Positions 22,575 to 35,339 are shown, counted from the first letter of the stretch. The stretch is DNA of 64,000 nucleotides from Tachypleus tridentatus (GCF_004210375.1 NC_134837.1:169425310-169489309), one strand, 5' to 3'. Numbers and translations are program-made. Notes: generated by a model from the sequence alone, not told the origin.

Positions 22575-25500
22575 ATGGAGGTCAAAATAACTTGCAGCTC
22601 AACAGAACCACCTTTGTGTGTGCTGTTGACCGGCGAATTTGTTAAGCCTGATATCAAACTTAATGTGATATGGGGAAAGGTAACTGCATTAGATCTCAAA
22701 AGCGGAGTAAATTTCTGCTCGGTGTCTTCAATATGTCGTTACTTAGCTCGTCTTGCATCAACTAAAGGTCTTTATGGTACAAACATTCTAGAAAAGACAG
22801 AAGTGGACCATTGGGTGGAATATTCTGTCAGACTGTGCTATCCCAGTGAGTTTTCTCAATCCATTATATATTTAGATCAAATATTGGTGGCACCAGTTAC
22901 ATATCTTGTAAGTTACTCTGTTACTCTCGCTGACATAACTGTGTGGAGTACGTTATATATGAGTGACCATTGGAAAAAAATGTTATTTGAAAGGACAGCT
23001 CCACTGAATGTTTTTTCGTTGGTACAATTTTATATCTTCTTTGGAACCGTTTACTACAGCTACAAAATTGTTGTTGTTTGAAACTAATATAGCAACGTTA
23101 AATCCAGAACACGAAGATGATAGGTTATTGAAAGAGAAGGACAGAGATACAAAAGATGAAGGAAAGTTTGTTGATTTGCCTGGAGCAGAGAAAGGAAAAG
23201 TAGTGGTTCGTTTTCCTCCAGAAGCCAGTGGATATCTTCATATAGGTCATGCCAAAGCAGCACTTTTAAATCAGTACTATCAACATGCATTTCAAGGAAA
23301 ATTGATATTGAGGTTTGATGACACAAATCCAGCCAAAGAAAAGGAAAATTTTGAAAAAGTTATTCTAGAAGATGTAGAAATGTTGTCCATTAAACCTGAT
23401 GTATTCTCTTATACTTCGGACTATTTTCATGTACTACTTCAGAAGTGTGAAGAGCTACTCAGGTCTGAGAAAGCATATGTTGATGATACTGATGGAGACA
23501 CCATGAAAGCTGAAAGAGAGGAAAGGAAGGAGTCAAAAAATAGGAATAATTCTGTACAAAAAAATTTGGAAATGTGGGAAGAAATGAAGAAGGGCAGTGA
23601 ATATGGTAAAAAATGTTGTGTAAGGGCCAAGATAAATATGGGTGCTGACAATGGATGTATGAGAGATCCGACTTTATATCGTTGTAAGAAAGAAATCCAT
23701 CCTCGCTGTGGGTGCAAGTACAATGTGTATCCTACTTACGATTTTGCATGTCCTATAGTTGACAGTATAGAAAATGTCACCCACGCTCTCAGGACAACAG
23801 AGTATCATGATCGTGATGAGCAGTATTTTTGGATTCTTGATGCTTTGGAAATGAGGAAACCTTACATTTATGACTATTCAAGATTAAACATGATGAATAC
23901 AGTTTTATCTAAACGAAAATTGACATGGTTCATTGACAACAATATTGTAGATGGATGGGATGATCCACGCATGCCTACTGTAAGAGGTGTTTTAAGATGT
24001 GGCATGACAGTAAAGGGCCTAAAGCAGTTTATTATAGCCCAAGGATCCTCTCGTTCGGTTGTAATGATGGACTGGAATAAAATCTGGGCTATTAATAAGA
24101 AAGTTATTGATCCTGTTGCTCCTCGGTTTACAGCTGTTGAGAAAAGTAATAAAGTTTCTATCTTTGTGGATGGTGCAAAGGAAGAAAAACTACAAGTTCT
24201 AAAGCACCCAAAAAATCCAAACATAGGAATGAAAACTATTTGGACTGGGCCTCGTATCTTAGTGGATAGATTTGATGCAGAAACCATGAAAGAAGGTGAT
24301 AATGTTACATTCATTAACTGGGGAAATATGATAATTAAGTCAATCATAAAAGATAATGAAGGGCAAGTTGAAGAAATAAGAGCTATATTAAACTTAGAAA
24401 ATAAAGATTACAAGAAAACCTTGAAGGTTACTTGGTTAGCTGACACTGATAAGGCACCTCTGATTACTTGTGTTTTTGTTTACCTTGATCACCTTATTAC
24501 AAAGCCAGTCTTAGGTAAGGATGAAGAATTTACGTGTTTTATTTCAAACAATAGCAGAACAGAAGTGATGATGTTAGGTGATCCTGAATTAGAAAATCTA
24601 AAAAAGTCTGAAATTATTCAAATTCAGCGAAAAGGCTACTTCATCTGTGACCAGCCATATGACCCTACAACTTTGAGGTATACAAGCCGCGAAAGTCCAC
24701 TTGTACTTATATCTGTTCCTGATGGTTCTAAGGATTCAAATATTTTGCCCAGTGCAGTGAAAAAAGCAAGGTGCAAGATTGAAAATGTAAATGAGAATGT
24801 TTCAAAAACCAAAAAACAAATTCAGAAATTCCCTCCCAAGAATGTAAGTGTGAATGATATCAAATTGAAGGAACTTAATGATCAGATAAAAGTTCAGGGT
24901 GACAAAATTCGTTTATTAAAATCTGAAAAGGCAGACAAAGTGATTGTTGATGCAGAGGTTAAAGAGTTAAAGAAGTTGAAAATGGAATTTAAAATTCATA
25001 CTGGTGAAGAATGGATGCCTGAAACTCTAAATAAGAACGAAGAATGGCATCAGCAGCCTAAATCTTTTGTAAAATTAGACAAAAAAGTGAATGAAAATTC
25101 TCTAGAGAACCTTTCTGATCCTGTCCTGGAATTATGTAAACAAATTAAAACTCAAGGGGACAAAATCAGGCAAATGAAATCTGAAAAGGCTAATAAAGAT
25201 ATGTTAGATCCAGAAATTCAGGTACTTTTGAAACTGAAAAGTGATTATAAAGCCTTCACAGGAAGAGAATGGAAGCCACCAAATGGTAACACCAGTAAGG
25301 AGAATGAAACAAAAAGAGGTACTGGAACTGATTGTGAAATAACCCCAATAAAGCTTCCATCTGACAAAGAAGCTAGCAAGGATGCATTAGCTTTGAAAGC
25401 AGAAATTGATGCTTATGGTGAAAAAGTGCAAAATTTGAAATCAAATGGAGCATCTAAAGAGGAAGTAGATTCAGAAGTTAAGATACTTTTAAACTTGAAA

Positions 25501-27168
25501 GAAAAATATAAACAACTTACTGGGAAAGATTTAAATGCAAAAAAAGAAAAAGAGAAAGAGAAACCAGAGGGTAAAGATGGCATTAGTAAAACGTGTGTGA
25601 CAAAAGTAACAGAAGATGAACCACATTTTACACAGTCTGGACCCAAAAAGGTTACCAGACTTGGAATGGAAGCCAAGAAAGAAAAAGATCTAGCAGATTG
25701 GTATTCTCAAGTTATTACTAAAGGTGAAATGATTGAATATTATGATGTTAGTGGGTGTTACATTTTACGTCCTTGGGCATTCAGTATCTGGGAAATCATA
25801 CAGAATTTTTTTGATGAAAGAATAAAAAATATTGGTGTTCAAAACTGCTACTTTCCAATGTTTGTGTCATCTCAAGCTTTGGAGAAAGAAAAGACTCATG
25901 TTGAAGATTTTGCTCCAGAAGTTGCATGGGTTACAAAATCTGGAAGCTCAGATCTTGCAGAACCAATAGCCATACGTCCAACAAGTGAAACCGTTATGTA
26001 TCCTTATTATGCCAAATGGATTAAATCACACCGAGATCTACCAGTTCAGTTGAACCAGTGGTGTAATGTTGTTAGATGGGAATTTAAGCATCCTCAGCCA
26101 TTCCTTAGGACACGTGAGTTCTTATGGCAAGAGGGGCATTCAGCATTTGCTACACAAGAAGAAGCTATTCAGGAAGTTTATCAGATTCTTGAATTTTATG
26201 CAGAAGTATATGAAAAACTTCTTGCCATTCCTGTTATTAGAGGAAGAAAAACTGAAAAGGAAAAATTTGCTGGTGGTGATTTTACTACAACGGTAGAAAT
26301 ATATGTTTCAGCTAGTGGTAGAGGCCTTCAGGGAGCAACATCCCATTACTTAGGTCAGAATTTTTCTAAAATGTTTGAAATACTTTTTGAAGATCCAGAT
26401 ACATCAGAAAAGAATTTTGTTTACCAAAACTCCTGGGGTATTAGTACACGTACACTTGGAGCTTTGGTAATGGTACACTCAGATAACACTGGTATTGTTT
26501 TGCCACCTAAAGTTGCTTGTTTTCAGGTTGTGATTGTACCTTGTGGTATAACAGTTAATCTGTCTGAAGCAGATAGAATAGACTTAATTGATAAGTGTAA
26601 AGCCTTTGAAAATTTAATGACAGAAAATGGAATTAGGGTTTATGGTGATTATCGGGACAATTACTCTCCTGGATGGAAGTTTAATCATTGGGAACTCAAG
26701 GGTGTTCCTATCCGTGTGGAACTTGGACCCAGGGACATTATGAAACAACAGTTTGTGGCTGTACGACGAGACACTGGTGAGAAAATGGTACTTAGGGTGC
26801 AAGAGGCAGTTTACTGTATAAAAGATCTTCTAGAAAAAATACAAAATAACCTGTATGAGAAAGCTCTGAATGACCTGAACAAGTATCTTACGGTTGCATA
26901 CAGCTGGGAAGACTTCCTTGAGAAACTAAATAATCGATGCATCATTCATTCCCCATTTTGTGGTGAGAAATCTTGTGAAGAGAAAATTAAGAAAGACAGT
27001 GCTAAGGATGCAGATGAATTAGGAGAATCCAGTGGACCAGCAATGGGAGCTAAAGCTCTCTGTATTCCTTTCAAGCAACCTGCAGATATTTCAGCAGATG
27101 ATAAATGCATATATCCTTCATGTAGCAACAAACCAAAATTTTATACTCTGTTTGGTCGAAGTTATTAA
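22575..27168 (+). CDS. EPRS1: Bifunctional glutamate/proline--tRNA ligase, single-exon copy with one frameshift
   Basis: EPRS charges tRNA-Glu and tRNA-Pro in the cytosol, normally inside the multi-synthetase complex. This copy is collinear with the whole animal protein (about 1,530 residues against 1,512 in human). In order: GST-like domain (1-165); GluRS class I core with HIGH at 222-225 and VLSKR near 443; three WHEP domains (about 765-815, 851-900, 941-990); ProRS class II core from about 1031 with TSETVMYP near 1136 and FLRTREFLWQEGHSAF near 1176; zinc-binding C-terminus with paired cysteines, ending YTLFGRSY. The ATG at 22575 has G at -3 and +4. One extra T in the six-T run at 23011-23016 shifts the frame after residue 146; the other 1,383 codons are open. 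Animal EPRS genes have dozens of exons, so this is a retrocopy or an intronless retrogene. No poly-A tail or flanking duplication was recognised. Some invariant positions are changed (Cys 475, Ala 1254, Tyr 1258, Ser 1302). Whether it is functional is undecided: a homopolymer assembly error would leave an intact gene. Confidence 0.9.
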
Positions 27169-28640
27169 CATGATGGTTTTCAAGCTTCACGTATATATGT
27201 AAATTTTTGAATTCTTATATTTTTAAAGAAAGTTTTCATTAAAAAACTGTTAATTTAAATAAAACAAAACTAGGCAGTTATTTGTTATGATTTTTTTAAT
27301 GTGCATGTACTGTTAAGATTGTTATTTAAAAATAATGTAGTAAAAATAAGTTTTTGTATAAATGCTTCAAATTATTTCAAGAAAAAATATTTACTGCTTT
27401 ATTGAGTACAGTTTTGACTTGAAACTACTGATAGTATTGCAAAAGTATGATTCAGTAGTAAAGTATTGGGGAGTTAAATAATACAAGTGTTAAAGGAATA
27501 TTGATGATTTATTAATCTAAATATTAGTTTCCTAAACATGGTATAGAAAGGGATTATTTAATTATTCCCAGATTGAAAATTTTGCTATTTTTAATTATTT
27601 TCCTTTTAGCCTACTAGCATATTCTTGAAACTAAACAAAACCTGAAACAAGCTGTTGGAAACTATTAGAGAATGTTAATAAACTAAGTATGTGGTCTTTA
27701 GCTGTACAATAAGGTTTCCTTTAGTCTTTGAATACAAGAGGTTAAAGTTGAGGGGTTTTGAAACTTTGATGCAAACATGCTCATAGAATGTTTTTAATTT
27801 ATGTATTTAATTTTGTTACATAAGTAATGAACAATGCTATAAACCTTAACATTATATTGTGTAAAATAAGAGACAATGTAAGAGTTTCAATCAATTACTG
27901 CTTGATTTAAATAAGTCAAAGATGAGTTTAAAGAGGTTTTTAATTTTTATAAAAGAAAATATGTCTGAAAATACACAGAAAAGAAATAGATTTGCAACAC
28001 ATTTTGTGAAAAAAGTTTTGAAATATTTTCAGTTAAAAAACTACTTTAAGAAGTATAGGTGTAATTTGAAAATGTTTGTGAATTCAGTTGACCTCCAATA
28101 TGATTAGAGTGAGTTTGTGTACAAACTCATGTGGCATTGTTTTTTGTAAAGGATGATAATTCAGTGTACTTGGGTGTTTTATTGAATGGCATGTGTTTGT
28201 TTTATAAGAATGTATGAGCTCTAAACCTGTTTATTGTAAAATATGAATTGTATCTTATACTATGACTAGCATATGCAGTTGTAGTGTGTGTGTGATATAA
28301 ATTAACAAAATTAAGAATGTTTTCTATGTTACTGAAGAAAACAAGTGGCTTTATAATTTACTTTAGAAGTTGTTTTTTTCTGGGTTTCCTAAATTATAGT
28401 ATGTACACAAGCTTAATATATGTTAATATTGTTTCTGTTGTAAGTGTTATTGCTATATAGGTAAATGCTTTTTTATGTCATTAAATTGTTTTATTGTTGA
28501 TTTGATTCTAATAATTCTCAAGGTTATAATTCTATGTGCCACTTAATTTAAATATATGTGACTTCAAATGCAATAAAAGTTGTGATCTGAGAAATGATGA
28601 TTCATATAACTAAAGCTTTTACATACCTAGTCTTTCATTG
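27169..28640 (+). other. 3' flank / probable 3' UTR of the EPRS copy
   Basis: AT-rich, SINE-free and CpG-poor. AATAAA signals occur at 27258-27263 and near 28571 (CAATAAAAG). No poly-A tract follows either. Small ORFs here have no resemblance to known families. Confidence 0.5.
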
Positions 28641-28790
28641 CTAGATTAGGGACAGCTGGTGCAGTTAACTTTTGTGTAACTTTGTTTGAACTTCCAAACC
28701 AAACAAAATGTAGCAACTGGCCCCCATCCATTACTGGGAATGGAACGCTCTTTGTAAGTCCTAACTTGTCGTTAGCCCACCTCACAACAT
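28641..28790. mobile_element. Worn SINE fragments
   Basis: GCTAGATTAGGGACAGCTGG resembles the family A body on the plus strand. It is followed by an inverted head-like piece (TGGGAATGGAACGCTC, TTTGTAAGTCC). Both are heavily diverged. Confidence 0.45.
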
Positions 28791-29037
28791 TTTGTTGTTA
28801 TTGTTCTTATTAGTAATAACAAAAATCAAATAGTAACTCATTAACAATTAGTGCTTGCATTTGGTTGTAACTATGACAACAAGTATATAATGCTTCTGTA
28901 CAACACCTTCTGATAACATTTAGAAATATCCGTTAATCAGGTGTAATTTGACAGAAATCCACCATATTTTATTAACTTTTTTTTTCCTGATAGGGGATAG
29001 AAGGCAGCCAGGAGGTGTCACCTGGCTTAACCATATA

Positions 29038-29313
29038 GTTTGTTTGTTTGGGAATTTCGCACAAAGCTACTCGAGGGCTATCTGTGCTAGCCGTCCCTAA
29101 TTTAGCAGTGTAAGACTAGAGGGAAGGCAGCTAGTCATCACCACCCACCGCCAACTCTTGGGCTACTCTTTTACCAACGAATAGTGGGATTGACCGTCAC
29201 ATTATACACCCCCACGGCTGGGAGGGCGAGCATGTTTAGCACGACGCGGGCGCGAACTCGCGACCCTCGGATTGCGAGTCGCACGCCTTACGCGCTAGGC
29301 CATGCCGGGCCTT
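29038..29313 (-). mobile_element. SINE family A, full length
   Basis: Near-consensus inverted copy from the GTTTGTTTG tail to CATGCCGGGCC. It is flanked by TTAACCATATA (29027-29037 and 29314-29324). Confidence 0.93.
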
Positions 29314-29324
29314 TTAACCATATA

Positions 29325-30343
29325 CTGTAGTGTGTTGTTTGTCAGTCAGTAAACACTAAAATGAAGTTACATACCGAACGCTTACATTACAGTTTGTACT
29401 GTGGCGGTGTCAGTAAAACGTGCGCATTCAATTAACCACAAGAAGAATTACGGATTCTGTAAGCTACAACATAGTATATGTGAACTTGTAAAGCAAAGAA
29501 AAATATTTGTTACTTTTAGTTTTGGCTTTATTCGAACTTTCAGGGACTTTGAGAAATTCCATCTAGTATATCAAACAGTTCTATAGAATTAGGGGTTGTT
29601 ACTTTAATAATTTGATGATTTATGATACTTCTTGCAAGGCCTGTAAAATTTTCTCTATGTGGTTAAAAGCTTAGAAGTAAGTCCGAGGATTTGTAATGCT
29701 AAAATCAGGTTTGGATGAAGATAGCACATTGTATAGGTAGTTCTATGCCTAACAAACAAGTCGATCAAGAGAAAAGCTTTTAACTTTTCATTAAGTTCCT
29801 AAGAAAAAAAAAAGTTCTCTGATACCTTGATTTTATTTCATGATGTTACAGTCAACATTTTAAAGGTATAAACTAACGATGTTTGTTTTTTAATACAAAG
29901 TATAAAGCTATAGAATGGGCTTTCTGTACAGTTTATAAACCTATTGACTGAGTTATTACTGCGCCATGGGGATCATGAACTTTATGGTAATTTAGGTTAA
30001 ATTGTGTTTTCATTCCCCAAAGGAATAAAGGGAAATGAAAAATAATCGGTGACGGTCAGAAATTTCTGTTTCTCACCGACTAATGGTTATAAGGCACGTG
30101 ACTTTTGGGTTTAATTGATTCATCAATATTTGGTTATGATATTCATTTCCTTGGTTAAAGTTCATGCTTTACGAGAGAAGACGCCCCGGAAGGCTGGGGT
30201 AAAAACTGGGAAGTGGAGTTGGAGAAGACTTCGATGGGTTCTTTATGGATTGACGAAGGAAAGTCGTGTTGTCGCGGCTACGTGAGCAGGTAGATATCGG
30301 CTGCGTGCGTCCGCACTTGTTTAAAAACAAGTAGAGGGCTAAG
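29325..30343. other. Intergenic
   Basis: It holds a family B head fragment (29666-29712: TAAGTCCGAGGATTTGTAAT and GCTAAAATCAGG) and otherwise nothing recognisable. 30,170-30,330 is GC-richer and may belong to the retroelement remnant at right. Confidence 0.5.
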
Positions 30344-30473
30344 TTGTTGTTTATTGTTTTGAATTAAGCACAAAGCTACTCAATGGGCTATCTGTGCTCT
30401 GCCCACCACGGGTATCGAAACCCGGTTTTTAGCATTGTAAGTCCGCAGACATACCTTTTAGTCGCTGGGGTGC
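30344..30473 (-). mobile_element. SINE family C copy
   Basis: Inverted family C: tail TTGAATTAAGCACAAAGC at left, head complement with CCACGGGTATCGAAACCCGG at right. Flanked by AGAGGGCTAAG (30333-30343 and 30474-30484). Confidence 0.9.
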
Positions 30474-30544
30474 AGAGGGCTAAGAAGCAACTTAGTTAAG
30501 AGATTACTGTTTAAGCTTAAGTTGCTTGAGTTTACATTAACTTA

Positions 30545-31985
30545 GGACAGTCCTTTTCATAGTTGTGATCTCTGTATCCAACAAAGAAGTTTTGCTGTGG
30601 GGGGAGGGAACTGGAGTACCCCGACAAAACCAGTGGCAGCGCCACTGGATAAAACCCACTTTTACGGCCAGGGCGTTGAATAAAATTACCCTGACCGTGC
30701 CCGGAATCGGCTGTAGGGGAATAACGAAAACAATAATTAGTATGCAAGAGTAAATAAATACGTGAACTTTGATTTAAAAGAAGCTTGACGGCATTGGGGC
30801 AGCTATAAATCTGGGTAGTCAGGAATGGTGTCGAGTACGGCTGTTGACGGGTCCAGTCTGATCCGGTGAATGAAGAACTTGTTTTGAAAGATTATAACTT
30901 TCCGTGAATTCACGGTGCGTTCAGGTTTTGCTTCGGGTAGTTGCACTCTTGAGGTGGAAAGGGTAAGTCTTTTGGTGCCGTTGTCTGTTTGAATCGCACA
31001 GTTTTTCCTGACGATTATTGTCTGGGTTTCCTGGAATGTTAGATGTAAGCTGTCAGTTGAGGTAAAGGCGTCACACCTTGTGAGCCGCGGGGATGAATTT
31101 TGAGTCTTCTGGGAGATTATATTTACTGTGGTTGTCTGCGTGAATTTGTTGGATGAGAGTAAGGAGACTTGGCGGTAGATCGTTATTAGTTGGAGATAGG
31201 GAGTTGGCTTTATATAGAAGGTTGAAATTTTGTATTGTTTCTGGTGATAGAGTTTTGGTTGATCGGCGATATGGTTTGGTTTGTTTTAAATTTCGCGCAA
31301 AGCCACATAAGGGCTATCTACGCTAGCCGTCCAAATTTAACAGTGTAAGATTGGAGGGAAGGCAGCTGGTCATCACCACCCACATTATAACACCCCCACG
31401 GCTGAAAGGGCGACCATGTTTGGCATGACAAGGATTTGAACCCGCGACCCTCGGATTACGAGTCCAGTGCCTTAACCACCTAGCCATGCCGATCCTCGGC
31501 GGTATGGATGTTTTGCTTTAACATGGAATAGATGAAAGGAACAACCATTATTGAGAATGTAGTCGGCGATGTCTTTTGAAGAAGTCACGACTTTGATTAA
31601 ATGAGTGGACTGGCCTGTAGTTCTTGAGTGTATTCTGTACAGTTTTGTTAGATTTACTAGAGTATGTTGAAAATCTTCTGGTTGGATGAAAGGGTCGACC
31701 TCCCTGAGAAACACAGAAAAGAGGTTAGTGGGGGAACAACTGATTTTAATGTTGGCGTTCCAGGGTTCGCACAGATAGGATTGATCAGGTGTAGTGCAGG
31801 GATGAAGAAAAACCGCAACGGCGAAGGATTCTGGTCTTGGCTGGGTTGATCTTAACGCCTGGCTTGTATTTGACGATGAAGGAGATTATTAGTTTCGGAG
31901 AGAAGGTTGGGAGTAGTTCATCGAAGATTATAGGCGATACTGGTCTGGAGTGTCCTGTCTGCGAAAACATTATGTGTCAGGAGAG
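30545..31985 (-). mobile_element. Retroelement ORF1-like remnant (probably non-LTR)
   Basis: The minus strand is GC-richer than its surroundings and protein-like over about 1.2 kb once the inserted SINE is set aside. The clearest piece (about 31,480-31,714) contains LREVDPFIQPEDFQ, TGQSTHLIKVVTS and NNGCSFHLFHVKAKH. That layout (folded segment, then a TGQ-x-T-x-LI-x-V strand) resembles the RRM-like ORF1 protein of arthropod non-LTR retrotransposons. The left end near 30,545 reads YRDHNYEKDCPKLM before a stop. It is broken in several places. No adjoining reverse transcriptase was found, so the family is uncertain, and a domesticated or unrelated gene cannot be excluded. Confidence 0.45.
31275..31496 (-). 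mobile_element. SINE family A with internal deletion
   Basis: Inverted copy missing about 50 bases of the body (from the CCACCCACC region to the ACATTATAAC region). It is flanked by an 11-bp near-duplication CGGCGATATGG / CGGCGGTATGG (31264-31274, 31497-31507). It is inserted in the ORF1-like remnant. Confidence 0.85.
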
Positions 31986-32760
31986 TGAAAATCACACGTC
32001 TCGCTAGCTCGCGTTCTCAGCTGGGACTCCCCGTTTTGTTTTTTTTTTATTTAAAAAAATCGAACTGTAATATTTATGTAATGTCGTGGCGCCATCTTGT
32101 GGAAATTATTGAATACCGCCATACTGATATTGTCTGCATGGCCGGGTGGTTCGGGCGTTTGACTCGTAATCTTGAATCCTCTCTCCTTCCCAAAAATATC
32201 TCTGGTTAGCAGAACATTGAAAGTTTTGTGTTCGAAATTCAACAAACGAGTTGAAATTATCTATTTAATTGTTTCATATAATTTTTGTTGTTTCTGTATT
32301 GAAGTGGTCTGATACCTACTTATATCACTTAAAGTACTGTATCGCAATATTTTTGTACCAACTGTTTTATCTATTGCCTTAGGATATATTTTTAATTTCT
32401 TTCCAAAACTGTGTCACAGAAAGCTATTCACTATATATAAATGTATGTGATACTATTTGTTCTCTTTTCACAACAGGTATGGAAACTTGACTTATACCAT
32501 TGTAAATACACAGGCTTACTGCCGAGCCAATAAAGGGCAGGCAATATCGCTATGGAATGCCGTTTTTCTACATTTATATTACTACAAGTGAGATTTCGAT
32601 AGATAATAACATAGTATACATAAGCATATGTTTAAAAACAAGTACGATAATTAATCCATGTTAGTTTTTATTATAATGGCTGTAACTAGCTATGTGTCCT
32701 CGGTTATTATTGTTTTGTTTCCTTCTCTTAGTTATTCACTCATTCACACAAAAACACACT

Positions 32761-32794
<34 letters not shown>

Positions 32795-33021
32795 ATGAGA
32801 AGTTATAGCTTCAAACCCACGTCTGACCTCGTTAGAATATAGGCTCCTGTTACGCTTTGCGTTTAACTTCAAACAAGCAAACCGTTATGATAAAGTTAGA
32901 GAACTAAGTGCTAATACAGATATTTGCGTCTTCAACGTTATATTTTTGTATTGGGTAAATACTTAATTTGTATATGTTACTGAAATTTTAATTGTCACAA
33001 AATAATTTTCAGTTTCCCTTT
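31986..33021. other. Intergenic with SINE scrap and microsatellite
   Basis: A family A head fragment lies on the plus strand at about 32135-32187 (GCATGGCCGGGTGGTTCGGG, GACTCGTAATC). A CA/TA microsatellite lies at 32741-32794. No gene is seen. Confidence 0.6.
32741..32794. repeat. CA/TA microsatellite
   Basis: Interrupted CA units followed by about 14 TA units. Confidence 0.9.
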
Positions 33022-33297
33022 GTTTGTTTATTTAGTATTAAGCGCAAAGCTACACACTGGTCTATCTGAGCTAGCCGTCACTAATGTTGAGCTTATAGAC
33101 TAGAGAGACGACAGCTAGTCAGCAGCACCCCTTTCCAACACTTGGTCTACTACAATAAAATATTGAAATAGCACCGTTGCTCTTAAAACGCATTCAAGGC
33201 CCCAAATTGTGGAGCATGATTTTGCAACAGCGGAACGCGAACCATAGATCTAGAATTCAGAAACCGACACGTTAAATATTAAGCCATGTTTGTCCTA
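33022..33297 (-). mobile_element. SINE family A, old copy
   Basis: Recognisable order of family A blocks (AAGCGCAAAGCTACACA, GAGCTAGCCGTCACTAA, GACAGCTAGTCA, worn tRNA head), but strongly diverged, so an early insertion. Confidence 0.75.
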
Positions 33298-33863
33298 ATA
33301 TAAGTGATTAGACTGTGATATACAAATAAAATAAATAGCACTTTTTTGTCAACTACAGTTTTACGTAATTCATTTTATTTTGGAAACTACCTTTAAACCT
33401 GTCATGGTTAATGGAATATGTGCTTTCTTAGGACGGAATGCTATAAACAAAAGTCTGTGCTAAGAAATACATAAAATAAGTCTAAGGAAGAATGTTATCA
33501 AGTGAAGCATATTTTGTGTAAGCTTTTTCACCGGCATCAAACTCGTTTGTTATGTGTTATAAAGTTATAAATATGCGGTGAGTCAATTAACAGGTAAACA
33601 ATGTATTGAGCTTTAGGAGATTAATTACAGGACTTAAGACTTTCTTTTATATAATAAATACCATATTGAGCTGATAACGAATGTAGGTAATATCAGACTG
33701 TACATTGATTCCCAATTTAGAGCTTTAGTGACTAAAAGTTATTGGCATCTTTTCTGATATATTTAAGATAAATTATAGCCTATAATTATATGTAATATTT
33801 AATATCACTCATCACAGCAAATTAAGAAATGTTATTCAATCTATAAGCAGCCGTCTACATGAA

Positions 33864-34074
33864 CGATTAATATTAATTTCCAATCAGAGTAAATTACTTA
33901 TTCAGAATAAAAATGAAAGTAAAACCAACTTGGTTGTAATCATGGCTAATTAATTATATTCTCCCTATTTTATTACTGATAAAGATTAAAATAAATTATT
34001 TCCTCAGTTGAGTACAATCACTGTTGATGATATTTTCGGTCATAAACGAAATAATCTTGTATTTTAAATTTCGG
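33864..34074 (+). repeat. Diverged duplicated block A, copy 1
   Basis: It aligns by eye with 41815-42020 in the same orientation. Shared anchors are AATATTAA, CAATCAG, TAAATTACTTA, AGTTAATTAA-like, AAAGATTA, CACTGTT and GTCATAAAC/CCGTAAAC, in the same order and spacing. Confidence 0.65.
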
Positions 34075-34445
34075 TACAAACAAGCTTCTGATAACTTCTC
34101 GTGAAAGGCTGGAGTAGCTAATATCGGATAGGTGGCAGCACTGCTCCTTTAGGGATGGCTCGGATTGTTCATCCAAATATTATTTTGAATATCTTCCCAC
34201 AGGGAAAAATTTACAATACGATGCAGTATGCTGTTTCTAACAATATCTATGTAATAACTGAGTCACAAGTTCTGGGTATATCTTTAAATATCATTGCATA
34301 AAGTTTGAATTCCTTGTTCTTCTTTTCTTCTTCTTTTATTAGCTGATGATTCAAAAACCAAAACAATAGTGTCAACCAAATTTATTAAGGCTACATAGTT
34401 TCAAAATTGTATCTGCTTTTATAATTAAAAAAACAACTACTACTA

Positions 34446-34582
34446 ATTCTAGTGTCAAATATGTTATTATCCCTTGAAGCTAGTTTTCTGAAAGAAATTT
34501 GTTGTTCGTTTAGAAACCTTTTACAAGCACATGGTGAAACAGGTATTTCCAGCCAATAATAGATAAACAATAAATATTACAG
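34446..34582 (+). repeat. Diverged duplicated block B, copy 1
   Basis: It aligns with 39868-39990, sharing TTCTAGT, ATGTTA, CCCTTG, CCAGCCAATAAT and GAT in order. Confidence 0.55.
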
Positions 34583-35339
34583 TTGGAACCTCACTGTATT
34601 TAGGATTTGGTTATAAGTAAGACCTTCCTGTGTCTATTGAAACATTGAAGTAAAAAACAATAGTAAGCAAACATGCAAAGAAAAAAAATCAAAAAGGAAG
34701 TAATGTAAGAATGGCTAATATCAATCCTTCAAAAACAATACAAGCAAGATAAGGATAGCATTTGTATTATCCCTAACACAGACAAGAATTAACATTTAGT
34801 GATATACATATATATATATAACTATTCAATCACAATTTAATTAACTTTATCCTATTTTCGTCTGTTGATATTCTACTACACTGTGTGCCTTTCACTCTTC
34901 TTTAAAAAGTTTTTTTTGACTTAACATTCTTAATATTCCACAGATGAAAGACTCAGACGACTTTATCACGTTTGTGTAACATCTCTGTTTTTTTAAGTTG
35001 GCTTTCGTATCAATGACGTTATCTAATATTTATTATTTTATTGGTCTGTATTTTAGACACTATAATTAATTGTTTTTTTAGTGGATCCTATTTCAAGCAC
35101 TACAACGAGTTGTATGTCATTTGGTGTTTACCTGCACTGAAATGCCATATTCTCTTATTCGCTTATACTGACTAATCTTTATTTTTCTTCATAATTCTTC
35201 CTCCTGTATCTGCTATGGGGAATCATTTTCAAGTAACGGTTATATTGTTTCGTTTGGTCTTTGGTGTTAATCATTACTACCATAACTGTCAGGTAAAATA
35301 TAGTTATGTAGCCATGTTAATTACTGCAGAGCAGTTATA

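Larger units (their letters stand above)
33298..35339. other. Intergenic with duplicated noncoding blocks
   Basis: It contains block A (33864-34074) and block B (34446-34582), each with a diverged partner elsewhere in the window, plus a TA run near 34803-34822. No ORF of interest is seen. Confidence 0.55.

Noticed and set aside
23084-25676. Minus-strand ORFs of 80-157 residues across the EPRS copy
   Set aside because: They are antisense shadows of a strongly conserved plus-strand protein and resemble no family.
23008-27168. EPRS starting at the ATG at 23008 as an independent, shorter protein
   Set aside because: The GST-like domain is encoded directly upstream and joins at the T run. The ATG at 23008 lies inside a conserved segment.
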